Source: Chitinophagaceae bacterium UBA1946 | GTDB lineage: Bacteria > Bacteroidota > Bacteroidia > Chitinophagales > Chitinophagaceae | Direction of reading: 5' to 3' | Length of the DNA stretch: 49,657 bases | Assembly: GCA_002336815.1 (NCBI GenBank) | Contig: DDEU01000046.1 | Coordinates: 58,135 to 107,791 of the forward strand | Part shown: positions 34,963-43,917 of the stretch, piece after piece | How the letters are laid out: the number at the start of each line of letters is the position of its first letter | How positions within the stretch are numbered: the first letter of the stretch is position 1 | Made by a program: the position numbers and the translations under genes | The notes under the pieces: generated by a model | Told to the model about the DNA's origin: nothing | Seen by the model: only the letters and a program-made list of their open reading frames with translations | Database searches by the model: none

Positions 34963-35895
34963 TTATCTTGGTCTTAAATAAGTGAGTGTATCTGTTGAAA
35001 GCCTTGCTGCCGGACCAGCGCCCCAGGTGAATGAGATGTAAAAGGTTTTGGTGGCTGGGTCATATACGCTGTTATAACCAGGCGCATTCTGACCACCGCC
35101 CGGGCTTGAAATGGTAACGGGATAAGGTGCCGGGGCAGCAGTGTTTATAGCAAGCACCGGGTTGCCGATTGCAATGCCGCCATTTCCATCGCCCCATAAC
35201 GCAAGTGAACCAAAAGCAACTGATGAGGTACCTGCTGTAACAAGATCCATTTCTTTACCGGAAAAATTACCAGTTAAAGAAGCATCACCTGCCCTTAGTG
35301 AAAAGCCTTTGTAATCATACACTCCATCCCATTCATTTTTAACGCCAATGGCAATAACGCCGGTAGACAGATTGGAACTGATGAGATAGCCCGCAGGTAC
35401 TTTTGTGATCTGGAAACCCAGTGCATAGTCAAAACCAAGGAAATTTCCCGGCACTATTTTCAACTGCAGGTATCCTACATTCGATCCTTTTGGAATGGTT
35501 ACTTCATAACCGTTCGCACTATCCCCTGGATTGATAATAGTATAAAGACTGGCTGGGGCAACATCATGATTGGTTTCGTTGATGCCATTGTAGTTGCCGA
35601 TCAGTGAAGGATTCAGCGTAAGGGTAACCTTTACATCCTCCTGTGCACCTTCCGCTGTTCCTACTATCACGGGTATTAAATTCAGCGTGGTGTCAACATT
35701 GGTGGCATCCAGCGCCAGTACCTGGTGATTGTCGGTAGAAGCGGCTGTGAGACCGATCGACACAACTTTTTGCTCACCCTGGGCACGGAGCGATTGGTTT
35801 TTACCATTATCATAATCCTTGTCTTTTAAACAGCCGCTGAATGCTATGATAGAAGCAGCTGCAAAAAGAAAGGTGATTTTTTTATTTAGATTCAT
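34963..35895 (-). CDS. DUF1735-type surface lipoprotein (BT_3987-like N-terminal domain)
   Basis: A 310-residue lipoprotein with lipobox AFSGC (cysteine 22). The first half resembles DUF1735 (VKVTLTLNPSLIGNYNGIN, YTIINPGDSANGYEVTIPKG, GYLQLKIVPGNF), an Ig-like domain found in SusE/SusF-position proteins. The second half (NEWDGVYDYKGFSLR onward) resembles the DUF4361-like C-terminal domain that follows it in many loci. It sits after susD in the operon, where surface glycan-binding proteins are usually encoded. The ligand is unknown. Confidence 0.82.
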   Translation of the reverse strand: MNLNKKITFLFAAASIIAFSGCLKDKDYDNGKNQSLRAQGEQKVVSIGLTAASTDNHQVLALDATNVDTTLNLIPVIVGTAEGAQEDVKVTLTLNPSLIGNYNGINETNHDVAPASLYTIINPGDSANGYEVTIPKGSNVGYLQLKIVPGNFLGFDYALGFQITKVPAGYLISSNLSTGVIAIGVKNEWDGVYDYKGFSLRAGDASLTGNFSGKEMDLVTAGTSSVAFGSLALWGDGNGGIAIGNPVLAINTAAPAPYPVTISSPGGGQNAPGYNSVYDPATKTFYISFTWGAGPAARLSTDTLTYLRPR

Positions 35896-35934
35896 ATTTA
35901 AAAATTTTAGTTTGTTAGAAGCTTGCTCAATTGA

Positions 35935-37440
35935 TTATTGCCAGAACAATTTTGAAGTGAAGGCATTGATGGTCCCTTCCTTATTCACATTTTCTGAGTT
36001 GGTGGTGTACTCACTCTGAGGATACAATAACCTTACAGGTAACGTGTTGGAAACCCTTCCTTCATTTTTTGAAATGTATCCATTGTCAGGTAAAAAGTTC
36101 AACCTCCTGATGTCAGAATAAGATTCCTGGGCATCAATGGTTGTATTGGCAATGTATTTTTGAAAAGCGATGAAGGCTGCTTTTTCATCTGCGCTACCTG
36201 CAGGAATGGTGGTGATGTCGGGATTGTTATCAATGTAATTATTGGCATCGGTTGTATCAAGGCCGAGGAAAATAAAAGACTCCCTGATGGCGTCATTCAG
36301 TGTAGCCTGTGCGTCGCCTGGCAGCCAGCCACGGGCCTCCGCTTCTGCCCTGAAGAACAGACTTTCAAAAGAAGGCATGAGCCATTGATCCTGCGATGCA
36401 CTGCCAATAATGCCGGGACCGAAATAAGAAGTTCCGGCTCCATTCGTCAACAGACCTGCAGCCAGGCCATATGGATTTCCTTTAAAAGCACTTCCGGCCG
36501 GATCAAAGAAACGTCCGAGCCTTGGATCACTTGTGGAAGAAAGAATGTTGATGATGTACGCATTCGCATTAACACCTGTGGTGGCCCTTGCATTGGTAAC
36601 GGTGTAACCATAGTTTGCATAAAAAGGAGATTGTTTGTCTTCTTCATTTACATACCCTGGATTAACAGTTACTGATTCCCCCATATCCAGCACTCCTCCA
36701 TTCGCCTGGATCTTTGCAATTTCTGCAGCAGGCGGTGCGGATAACAATTTTGACTGGCGTATGAGCAAACGCAGCTTCAATGTATTTGCTAATTTGATCC
36801 ACTTTGCAGGATTGCCATGGTTAACAATGTCTGCAGTAATAAAAACTTCAGGCACTGTTTTTTGCATGTATTCAATCGCTGTATCAAGTCTTGTTTGCAG
36901 TGAAGCATAAATATCCTGTGCTTTATCATAAGCAGGTCTTGGATAGGCATCCGGCTGAAAGGCCTGGCTGTAAGGGATATTTCCAAAAAGATCAACCAGT
37001 TCCTGGAACAGCTTTGCAGAAAGGATGATGGAAGCACCGGCAACAGCGGTATCGCCCGTTGCAAGCCCTTTTACTTCTGCCTGGTGAAGATCGTACAATA
37101 CGCCATACCTGGTAAGAAATAAGGTATTGCCAAAATTGAAATCGATGTTATAGCTCGTTTCTGTATTGTCTCTTGCAAAGTCTCCGTTAGAGGCCATGTA
37201 TCCTACCCAATTCTGGGCAAACTGCATGCTTGATCTTGCGCCTGCTCCACTGGCCCTTGCTCCAACGATCGTAGCGGCTGCACCTTCTGCTGCTGCAGGA
37301 AAGATCAGTTCTGCCGTCATGTTGGCATCGGTAGGCTGATTGGGATTGTCATTAATATCCAGGAAATCTTTTTTGCAACTTGAAAACAGTATTCCCGCCG
37401 AAAGCACTGCTAAGAGAAATGGCTTTTGTATATTTTTCAT
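35935..37440 (-). CDS. SusD/RagB-family nutrient-binding outer-membrane lipoprotein
   Basis: A 501-residue lipoprotein (lipobox ILFSSCKKDF, cysteine 22) of the SusD-like_2 group. DINDNPNQPTDANM is the typical mature start, and QFAQNWVGYMASNGDF, GNIPYSQAFQPDAYPRPAYDKAQDIY and EAYSDIRR-like QESYSDIRRLNF are recognisable. SusD proteins form a lid on the SusC barrel and help bind ligand at the cell surface. It begins 20 bases after the susC stop. This subgroup is not confined to glycans and can serve peptide or other substrates. Confidence 0.92.
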   Translation of the reverse strand: MKNIQKPFLLAVLSAGILFSSCKKDFLDINDNPNQPTDANMTAELIFPAAAEGAAATIVGARASGAGARSSMQFAQNWVGYMASNGDFARDNTETSYNIDFNFGNTLFLTRYGVLYDLHQAEVKGLATGDTAVAGASIILSAKLFQELVDLFGNIPYSQAFQPDAYPRPAYDKAQDIYASLQTRLDTAIEYMQKTVPEVFITADIVNHGNPAKWIKLANTLKLRLLIRQSKLLSAPPAAEIAKIQANGGVLDMGESVTVNPGYVNEEDKQSPFYANYGYTVTNARATTGVNANAYIINILSSTSDPRLGRFFDPAGSAFKGNPYGLAAGLLTNGAGTSYFGPGIIGSASQDQWLMPSFESLFFRAEAEARGWLPGDAQATLNDAIRESFIFLGLDTTDANNYIDNNPDITTIPAGSADEKAAFIAFQKYIANTTIDAQESYSDIRRLNFLPDNGYISKNEGRVSNTLPVRLLYPQSEYTTNSENVNKEGTINAFTSKLFWQ

Positions 37441-37460
37441 TGATTCGTTTTTTAAGTTAA

Positions 37461-40400
37461 TTAAAACTGAATATTAACTGATCCACCAAACAACCTTGAT
37501 GCAGGCGACTGGAATGAACTACCTAAACCGAACGTATTACCGGTAGCGGTGTAGTTAAATTCAGGATCTCCCCATTGATTTGATTTTGGTACGAACAGGA
37601 AGAGGTTTTTGGCAACTGCACTGATGGTTACCTTTTTGATCGCTTTACCATTGCCCAACCATCTTGTTGGCAGGTTATAAGAAATATTTACTTCCCTTAA
37701 CCTGATGGCTTGTGCGCTTGCAAAATAGTTGGTAGCGATCGCTGTATTGGCTGTGGAGCTTGTCCAGAACCCATAGTTACCATCCTGTACCTGTACGCTG
37801 TTGTTGTCAACATATTTCGGTGATTCTGCAGTACCGGTATTGATCACAGAATTAGGAAATACAAAACGCTGGCGGCCGTATTCGGCACTGCGTGCAGAGA
37901 TACCGGCAAAGTCAGCATCAGAACCAAGACCAGAATAAAAATTATGTCCACCCTTGTAGTCCCATGTCATCGCTACTGAAAAGTTACCGAGTGTAAAAGA
38001 GGGTGATACACCTATAACCCACAATGGCAAAGATCTTCCCTTCACCACCAGCTCTGCAGCCTGTGTAGGATAGCCGGTTTGTGGATCAACGATCACTTTT
38101 CCGGTGGCAGGATCTCTTGCATAGTCAGTAAGCTGGAAAGCGAAAGCGGGCATTCCAACAACCGCAATATTGTTGATGGTAGGTGAGCTTACACTGTTCT
38201 GGATAAAACCATTGTTACCCCCTACTACCACTTTTGCATCATCCAGTGTACGGGTAACTTCGTTGTTGTTGTAGGTAGCGTTAATTTTCAGATCCAGCCT
38301 GCCCCTTCTTCCTACATTGATCAATGGAGATAAACCCAGATCCATTTCCACACCATAGTTTTTAAAGTCTGCTGCATTTGCAAGCGCTGTGGTGTAACCG
38401 GTAGTTCCTGAACGGGAGATGCTGATGATCTGGTCTGTATTATTCTGATAGAAATAAGTAGCTTCAACACTGATCCTGTTTCTCCAGAAAGCAGCTTCAA
38501 AACCCACTTCTTTGGTGTTTACAAATTCAGGTTTCAGGTTAGCACTTGGAATGGTATTGTTGGCAGTAAAGCCGGCAATGGATCCATAAGGGAAACCGGC
38601 TGGTTGAGAATAAGTAGCTGCCAGGGCATAGGTACCGATGTTAACGTTCCCTGATTTTGATACAGCACCTCTTAATTTCAGGTAAGATAAGAATTTGTTA
38701 TTCTTCAAACCTGCGATGGCATCAGACAATACGATCGATGCATTTACTGCGGGATAAAAGAAGGACCTGTTGTTGGAAGCCAACCTGCTGTCCCAGTCAT
38801 TTCTCCCGGTGAATTCAATATTTGCCCATTCTTTGTAATTCAGGCCTACGGTTCCGAAAGCGGATACGAGCCTTGACTGGATATCATAGTTAAATGATCC
38901 TGCAGGTACATTCGCATCACCACTTTTTACAGATACGTTGTAGAGAAATGGAACTACGAGGTTGTTACCACCAACAGCCACATCTTTCGACCTGTTCTGG
39001 CGAACGGATCCGCCGGCCAGGTACTTTACACTGAAATCTTTATTGAGTTCCGCATTGCCACTAACAAAATACTCCAGGTTGATCCTCGAAGTAAAAGCCT
39101 GGTCTTCAAACACCAGCCCGTTCCTTCTTGAATACTGTGTGGCATTCCTGTTGGCTGCAGCCCAGTCAGTAACCACCACTGGTGCATTGGTACTTTTTGA
39201 ATTATTAAAAGTAAGATTGGTACTCAACCGCACAGTACCTTTTAACCAGGGAAGGAACTGGTAGTTTGCAGTTACCTGCCCGATGATATCATCCTGGCGA
39301 TTTTTAGTGCGTACATTTTTAATGAGCCAGTAAGGGTTTACCGCATATTCATTATAGTAGTTGGAGAACTGGCCGAATTTACTGTTCAAATCTTTGTAAT
39401 CCAGTAACGGTACATTGCTGGGAGTTTGTAAAACTAAAAAGAACAAACCTCCATTGTACGCACCAGGAAAAGAATTTTGAAAACCGGATTCATTTACAAC
39501 ATTCGAATTTTGAAGAATGTAGTTCAAGCCGTAGTCAACCGAGAACTTATTGTATTTTTTGCCACCGTTAAAACGCAGACTTGTCCTGTTGTTTACATCA
39601 TCCGGTACAAGCCCGTTGATCTTTGCGTGATCAATGCTCACATAAAAATCTTCTCCTGAAATTGATACTGCATTCTGCAGGGTGAAGCCGGTATTCCAGA
39701 ATTTCTTGCGGTCGCTGAAATGGCTGTTGTCATACGGACCACGTTGTATGGTTCCATCCTCGAGTGTAACACCGATGTCACGAATGCTGCCATCAAAGGC
39801 TGGCCCGTACTGCTGGTTCTCATACGGTACATACAGGTAGTTACCATATTGATCAGCAAGTTCACCGGCACCGGCACCAAACCTGTCCTGCAATTTAGGG
39901 AAGAAGGAAACCTTGGTCGTTTGAAAAGTAGAAGTAACGCTGATCACAGGTCGTTTACCGCCACGCTTTGTAGTGATCACGATCACACCATTCACCGCAT
40001 CCGGACCATAAGCTGCTGCAGAAGCAGCACTCTTTAAAACGTTGATGCTTTGTACATCGTCCGGCGGAATGGAGGAGAGATAACCCAGCGGTGTTGGAGC
40101 ACCGTCAACAACCAGCATTGGGCTATTGTTACCCGTTAGTGAACGAATACCCCTGATATTGATCTTTGCTTCTTCGTTAACGCCGCTGCTTACGGTAGAA
40201 ATGTTAAGGCCGGATACTTTACCGTTAAGTGCCTGCGCAATGTTCACTGATTTTGCCTGGATCAGTGCTTTGTTATTAATGGTAGAAACAGAATAACCGA
40301 GGTCTTTGGCTTTTCTTGAAACACCAAGGGCAGTTACCACTACTTCATTCAATGCCCTTACATCAACAGATAGTGAAACGTTCATGTTGGCGAACGCTTT

Positions 40401-40637
40401 TACTTCTTTACTTTCGAAACCAGTTGAGGAAAATACCAACACTGCACCAGGCTGTGCATTTATCGAAAATGTGCCGTCCACATTAGTACTCACACCTGTT
40501 TCGGTGCCTTTTACTTTTATTGACACACTCGCTAAGGGCGTCCCGTCTTTCGCATCGGTCACCTTTCCGGCAATCTGCGAAAAGACTGAACTGCCACTAA
40601 AAAGTAACAATGCAATCACTACTGCAATTTTTCTCAT
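37461..40637 (-). CDS. SusC/RagA-family TonB-linked outer-membrane transporter
   Basis: A 1058-residue barrel transporter. Order: signal peptide (1-20), carboxypeptidase-like domain (IAGKVTDAKDGTPLASVSIKVKG split around residue 30, GVSTNVDGTFSI), TonB-box-like region (ALNEVVVTALGVSRKAKDLGYS), plug (ALNGKVSGLNI, NIRGIRSLTGNNSPMLVVDG, INVLKSAASAAAYGPDAVNGVIVITTKRG in parts), barrel to the terminal PASRLFGGSVNIQF. With SusD it imports an oligomeric nutrient. It is the first gene of a four-gene minus-strand operon ending at 34218. The locus lacks an adjacent glycoside hydrolase, so the substrate is open. Confidence 0.95.
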   Translation of the reverse strand: MRKIAVVIALLLFSGSSVFSQIAGKVTDAKDGTPLASVSIKVKGTETGVSTNVDGTFSINAQPGAVLVFSSTGFESKEVKAFANMNVSLSVDVRALNEVVVTALGVSRKAKDLGYSVSTINNKALIQAKSVNIAQALNGKVSGLNISTVSSGVNEEAKINIRGIRSLTGNNSPMLVVDGAPTPLGYLSSIPPDDVQSINVLKSAASAAAYGPDAVNGVIVITTKRGGKRPVISVTSTFQTTKVSFFPKLQDRFGAGAGELADQYGNYLYVPYENQQYGPAFDGSIRDIGVTLEDGTIQRGPYDNSHFSDRKKFWNTGFTLQNAVSISGEDFYVSIDHAKINGLVPDDVNNRTSLRFNGGKKYNKFSVDYGLNYILQNSNVVNESGFQNSFPGAYNGGLFFLVLQTPSNVPLLDYKDLNSKFGQFSNYYNEYAVNPYWLIKNVRTKNRQDDIIGQVTANYQFLPWLKGTVRLSTNLTFNNSKSTNAPVVVTDWAAANRNATQYSRRNGLVFEDQAFTSRINLEYFVSGNAELNKDFSVKYLAGGSVRQNRSKDVAVGGNNLVVPFLYNVSVKSGDANVPAGSFNYDIQSRLVSAFGTVGLNYKEWANIEFTGRNDWDSRLASNNRSFFYPAVNASIVLSDAIAGLKNNKFLSYLKLRGAVSKSGNVNIGTYALAATYSQPAGFPYGSIAGFTANNTIPSANLKPEFVNTKEVGFEAAFWRNRISVEATYFYQNNTDQIISISRSGTTGYTTALANAADFKNYGVEMDLGLSPLINVGRRGRLDLKINATYNNNEVTRTLDDAKVVVGGNNGFIQNSVSSPTINNIAVVGMPAFAFQLTDYARDPATGKVIVDPQTGYPTQAAELVVKGRSLPLWVIGVSPSFTLGNFSVAMTWDYKGGHNFYSGLGSDADFAGISARSAEYGRQRFVFPNSVINTGTAESPKYVDNNSVQVQDGNYGFWTSSTANTAIATNYFASAQAIRLREVNISYNLPTRWLGNGKAIKKVTISAVAKNLFLFVPKSNQWGDPEFNYTATGNTFGLGSSFQSPASRLFGGSVNIQF

Positions 40638-41023
40638 AATAATTAATTTAAGTTTTCAATTTGTTAAATACAATGGCAAACATTCGTTAATTAATGTTGC
40701 ATTATGCGCTACCATCTACACGAATTGTGCCATGCGGAGGATAGGCGGTACGTATGAATTTTCTTATAAATTAATATCAACAGGTGGGGATTTTTTTGCA
40801 ATGCAGGTGGGAAAAAAAATGCACACATATATGTATAAAACTTGCATGATGTAAGAATTCAGATAATCAATTCTTATTATTTTATTTACATATAAATTTA
40901 TTGATGCACTTGTTGGTTGTAAACTGTCAATTTCTAAACGGCCCGACAGTAAAGGGTTTCATTGGAATCTACCATTGTTGTATGTGCAAATAATGAAAGA
41001 CCAGGATAAGCAACCAGTAGTGG
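40638..41023. promoter_or_regulatory. Upstream region of the SusCD operon
   Basis: A 386-bp AT-rich gap between the GMC gene and susC. CAGGTGGGG (40781-40789) and CAGGTGGGA (40804-40812) form a direct repeat with a 23-bp period, 144-175 bases upstream of susC. An AATGTTTG box on the minus strand, near 40681, is one base off TAnnTTTG. I find no terminator for the GMC gene, no RNA gene and no convincing open frame. Confidence 0.4.
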
Positions 41024-42727
41024 CTAAAGGTTCATTTTTTTCATTTCATTCACGGCATAGTCGCATGCTCTTGCAGTAAGCGCCATGTAAGTAAGCGAAG
41101 GATTAACGCAGGCGCCTGATGTCATGCAGGAGCCGTCAGTAATAAAAACGTTTGGCACTTCATGCATTTGATTGTATGCGTTGAGTACGGAAGTTTTTTT
41201 GTCTCTACCCATTCTTGCGGTGCCCATTTCATGATTGGCATTTCCCGGAAAGGAAATATTGTTTTGTATGCGGATATCTTTAAGGCCTGCAGCTTCCAGC
41301 ATTTCTTTCGCTGTGCAGCCCATGTCTTCATGCATTTTCAGTTCATTCTCTTTGAATTCACAGTCAATGTTCACCAGCGGCCGGCCCCATTTATCTTTTT
41401 TATCATGCTGCAGGCTGACGTGGTTGGTTTCGTAAGGAAGACATTCTCCGAAAGCATAGAGACTCATCCGCCACTCTCCCGGTTCAGTCAACGCTTCTTT
41501 ATAGCCGGCACCAATTTCTGTTTGCGTATATTGGTTCCTGCTACGAAAGGCGCTTCCGCCATAGTGATACCCACGGATAAATCTGTCGTCTCTGTTCAGG
41601 ATGTTCCTGAACCTCGGGATGTAAATACTGGTGGGGCGCCGGCCATAATAGTAGCTGTCTTCAAAACCTTCCACTGCTGCGGAGGCCGACAAGCCTTTGT
41701 GATGATCTATTAAATTTTTTCCTACCTGCCCACTACCGTTACCAAGCCCGTTTGGAAAGCGGCCGGAGGTTGAATTGAGCAGGATAAAGGCGGTAGCAAT
41801 GGTAGAGGCATTTAAAAAAATAATGTCTGCATAAAATTCCATTACCTGGTTAGTAACAGTGTCGATGATCTCTACACCCACTGCTTTTTGCAATTGTTCA
41901 TCATACAATACTTTATTCACCAGTGAGTTTGTCCGAAGCGTAAGATTACCGGTGGCAAAAGCTGCCGGCATAGTACTGGCATTGGTGCTGAAGTAAGCGC
42001 CAAACGGGCATCCCCTGTGGCAGAGATCTCTTGCCTGGCACTGTCCTCTTCCCTTTACGGGTTGCGTAAGGTTGGCAGTACGCCCCATGATCACTTTGCG
42101 GTCTGTATAGGCGGCTTCAATTGTTTGTTTGAAAGATCTTTCTACCTTGTTCATTTCAAAAGGCGGCTGAAAAATACCATCGGGCAGGTGTGGAATGCCA
42201 TCCCTGTTGCCGCTAACGCCGATAAAAGATTCCGCATAGTCGTACCAGTGAGCAAGGTCTTTATAGCGGATAGGCCAGTCTACCGCAATGCCATCTTTAA
42301 GGTTTGCCTCAAAGTCAAGATCGCTCCAGCGGTAACAGGCCCTTGACCACAGAAGGGATCTGCCACCCGTGATATCTCCCCTTATCCAGTCGAAGCGTTT
42401 TGTTTCTTCATAAGGGTTGTCATGATCATTGATATAAAAATGTTTATTGTCTTCACGGAACGACCAGTGCCTGCTCTGGATAAAATAGTCCTGCCTGTCT
42501 TTTGGCGAAAGAGAAAGACGGTGCGGAAACTCCCATACATCTTTTGTTGCAGTTGGATAGCTGGGATGCTCAACATTGCTACCCCGTTCCAGCATCAATA
42601 CCTTTAATCCTTTTTCACAAAGTTCTTTGGCAGCCCAGCCGCCACTGATGCCGGAGCCTACTACAATTGCATCGTAACTGTGCTGCTGTTTAGCTTTGAT
42701 ATTGAGATGGGGGGAATCGCCGGGCAT
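41024..42727 (-). CDS. GMC-family flavoprotein dehydrogenase (FAD-glucose-dehydrogenase-like catalytic subunit)
   Basis: A 567-residue FAD enzyme. The dinucleotide-binding motif is AIVVGSGISGGWAAKELCE (20-38), followed by LMLERG. The GMC active-site pair is the histidine in NHEMGTARMG and the asparagine in ACVNPSLTYMA near the C-terminus. C230, C236 and C240 (GQCQARDLCHRGCPFGA) match the spacing of the 3Fe-4S ligands in bacterial FAD-glucose dehydrogenase alpha subunits, which pass electrons to a cytochrome. Those enzymes need a small Tat-exported subunit 3; none is adjacent. It follows the Tat-exported TIM-barrel gene by 36 bases. It probably oxidises a sugar or sugar derivative. Confidence 0.9.
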   Translation of the reverse strand: MPGDSPHLNIKAKQQHSYDAIVVGSGISGGWAAKELCEKGLKVLMLERGSNVEHPSYPTATKDVWEFPHRLSLSPKDRQDYFIQSRHWSFREDNKHFYINDHDNPYEETKRFDWIRGDITGGRSLLWSRACYRWSDLDFEANLKDGIAVDWPIRYKDLAHWYDYAESFIGVSGNRDGIPHLPDGIFQPPFEMNKVERSFKQTIEAAYTDRKVIMGRTANLTQPVKGRGQCQARDLCHRGCPFGAYFSTNASTMPAAFATGNLTLRTNSLVNKVLYDEQLQKAVGVEIIDTVTNQVMEFYADIIFLNASTIATAFILLNSTSGRFPNGLGNGSGQVGKNLIDHHKGLSASAAVEGFEDSYYYGRRPTSIYIPRFRNILNRDDRFIRGYHYGGSAFRSRNQYTQTEIGAGYKEALTEPGEWRMSLYAFGECLPYETNHVSLQHDKKDKWGRPLVNIDCEFKENELKMHEDMGCTAKEMLEAAGLKDIRIQNNISFPGNANHEMGTARMGRDKKTSVLNAYNQMHEVPNVFITDGSCMTSGACVNPSLTYMALTARACDYAVNEMKKMNL

Positions 42728-42763
42728 AAATTTTCGGAATGGTTGGCGTAAAGTTAAGTTGCT

Positions 42764-43681
42764 TTACCTTTTGTTTTTTCTTTTCATTACAGTTACATAG
42801 TCTGCCAGCGCAATGGCTGGCTCAGCGATTTCCGGATGCCATAATTTTTCCCATTCAAAACTGTAAAAACCCTTGTAGCCACCTTTGTGCAACAAGTCAA
42901 TCGCATCCATCACAGGTACGTCGCCTCTACCCAACAGGCAATACTGCCACTTGCCATCAACCAGTTTTGCATCTTTGATATGTGTATGACGGATGTATTG
43001 TTTTAAACGCTCATAAGCCTGTACCGGATCTTCTTTGGTGATCATCCACATATTGGCAATATCCCATACCAAACCGCAGTGTTCGTGGCTGGCGGACTGC
43101 ATGATATTTTCCAGGTCATTAATTTTTACAAGGTCACCGTGTGATTCCAGCAGTACTGTCACCCTACTCTGCTGTGCATGATTGGCCAATTCCAGCAGTC
43201 CCTGTACAATGAGATCAATGGTTGCTTCCCTGGTTTGTTCTTTTGGGAAATTATTGGGGAATACCCGTACAAAAGGACAGTCTATTTCATCCGCCAAATC
43301 AATGAATCTTTTGCCTTCCTCCAGGTTTTTCGTTCTTATTGCAGGATCCGAAAAATGCAGCGTACAGGATGAACCAAGATCTGCAAAGCGCAGATTATTT
43401 GCCTTCATCATTCGCATGCTCTCTTTCCTGTTTTGAGCAGTGCTGAATTCCGGGCAACGGGTAAGATCCAGCTCCCGCTGCAAGCCTCTTAATTCAATGC
43501 CATCATATTGCTGCTGCGCTGCGAAATCAACGATCTCTTTAAAAGACCAGTCCGGGCAACCGAGGGTAGAAAAGGAAAGTAAGTGACGGCGGGGCTTTAT
43601 CGCAAATGCACTGTTTGTGAATGCGGCGGCGGTCATCACAAGCGATGATCGCAGGAAATTTCGTCGGTCAATATTGTGCAT
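42764..43681 (-). CDS. Tat-exported sugar phosphate isomerase/epimerase-like TIM-barrel protein
   Basis: A 305-residue protein started at the ATG at 43681, which gives a twin-arginine signal (DRRNFLRSSLVMTAAAF); the frame extends 47 codons upstream without family similarity. The xylose-isomerase-like barrel shows FSTLGCPDWSFKEIVDFA, YDGIELRG, VLLESHGDLV, CGLVWDIANMW, HTHIKDAKLV and GFYSFEWEKLW. The acidic and histidine residues for a divalent metal are at the expected strand ends. Family members isomerise or epimerise sugars and, in newer work, act on 3-keto-sugars. It is the first gene of a pair with the GMC dehydrogenase. The exact reaction is not determined. Confidence 0.85.
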   Translation of the reverse strand: MHNIDRRNFLRSSLVMTAAAFTNSAFAIKPRRHLLSFSTLGCPDWSFKEIVDFAAQQQYDGIELRGLQRELDLTRCPEFSTAQNRKESMRMMKANNLRFADLGSSCTLHFSDPAIRTKNLEEGKRFIDLADEIDCPFVRVFPNNFPKEQTREATIDLIVQGLLELANHAQQSRVTVLLESHGDLVKINDLENIMQSASHEHCGLVWDIANMWMITKEDPVQAYERLKQYIRHTHIKDAKLVDGKWQYCLLGRGDVPVMDAIDLLHKGGYKGFYSFEWEKLWHPEIAEPAIALADYVTVMKRKNKR

Positions 43682-43917
43682 ACCCGGGCTGATTTTACTA
43701 CAAGATAGAATTTTAACGGCATGTGTACCAGGGAATATCACGGAATGGAGAGGCCGTGATCTGCTGCCATTTACTGCTTCAAACCCATCCTGCAGCGGCT
43801 TGTACCTGATAAAATAATGCACATTTCGACAATAAGCCGGTCCATTTTTCGTTCCATAAGGTTGAATCCCGGTGTTCCGAAAAGCCAGGAATCAATACCC
43901 TATCCAAATCCGTGAAT

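Noticed and set aside
43682..43822. N-terminal extension of the isomerase-like frame
   Set aside because: The residues have no signal or family character, while a Tat signal starts at 43681.
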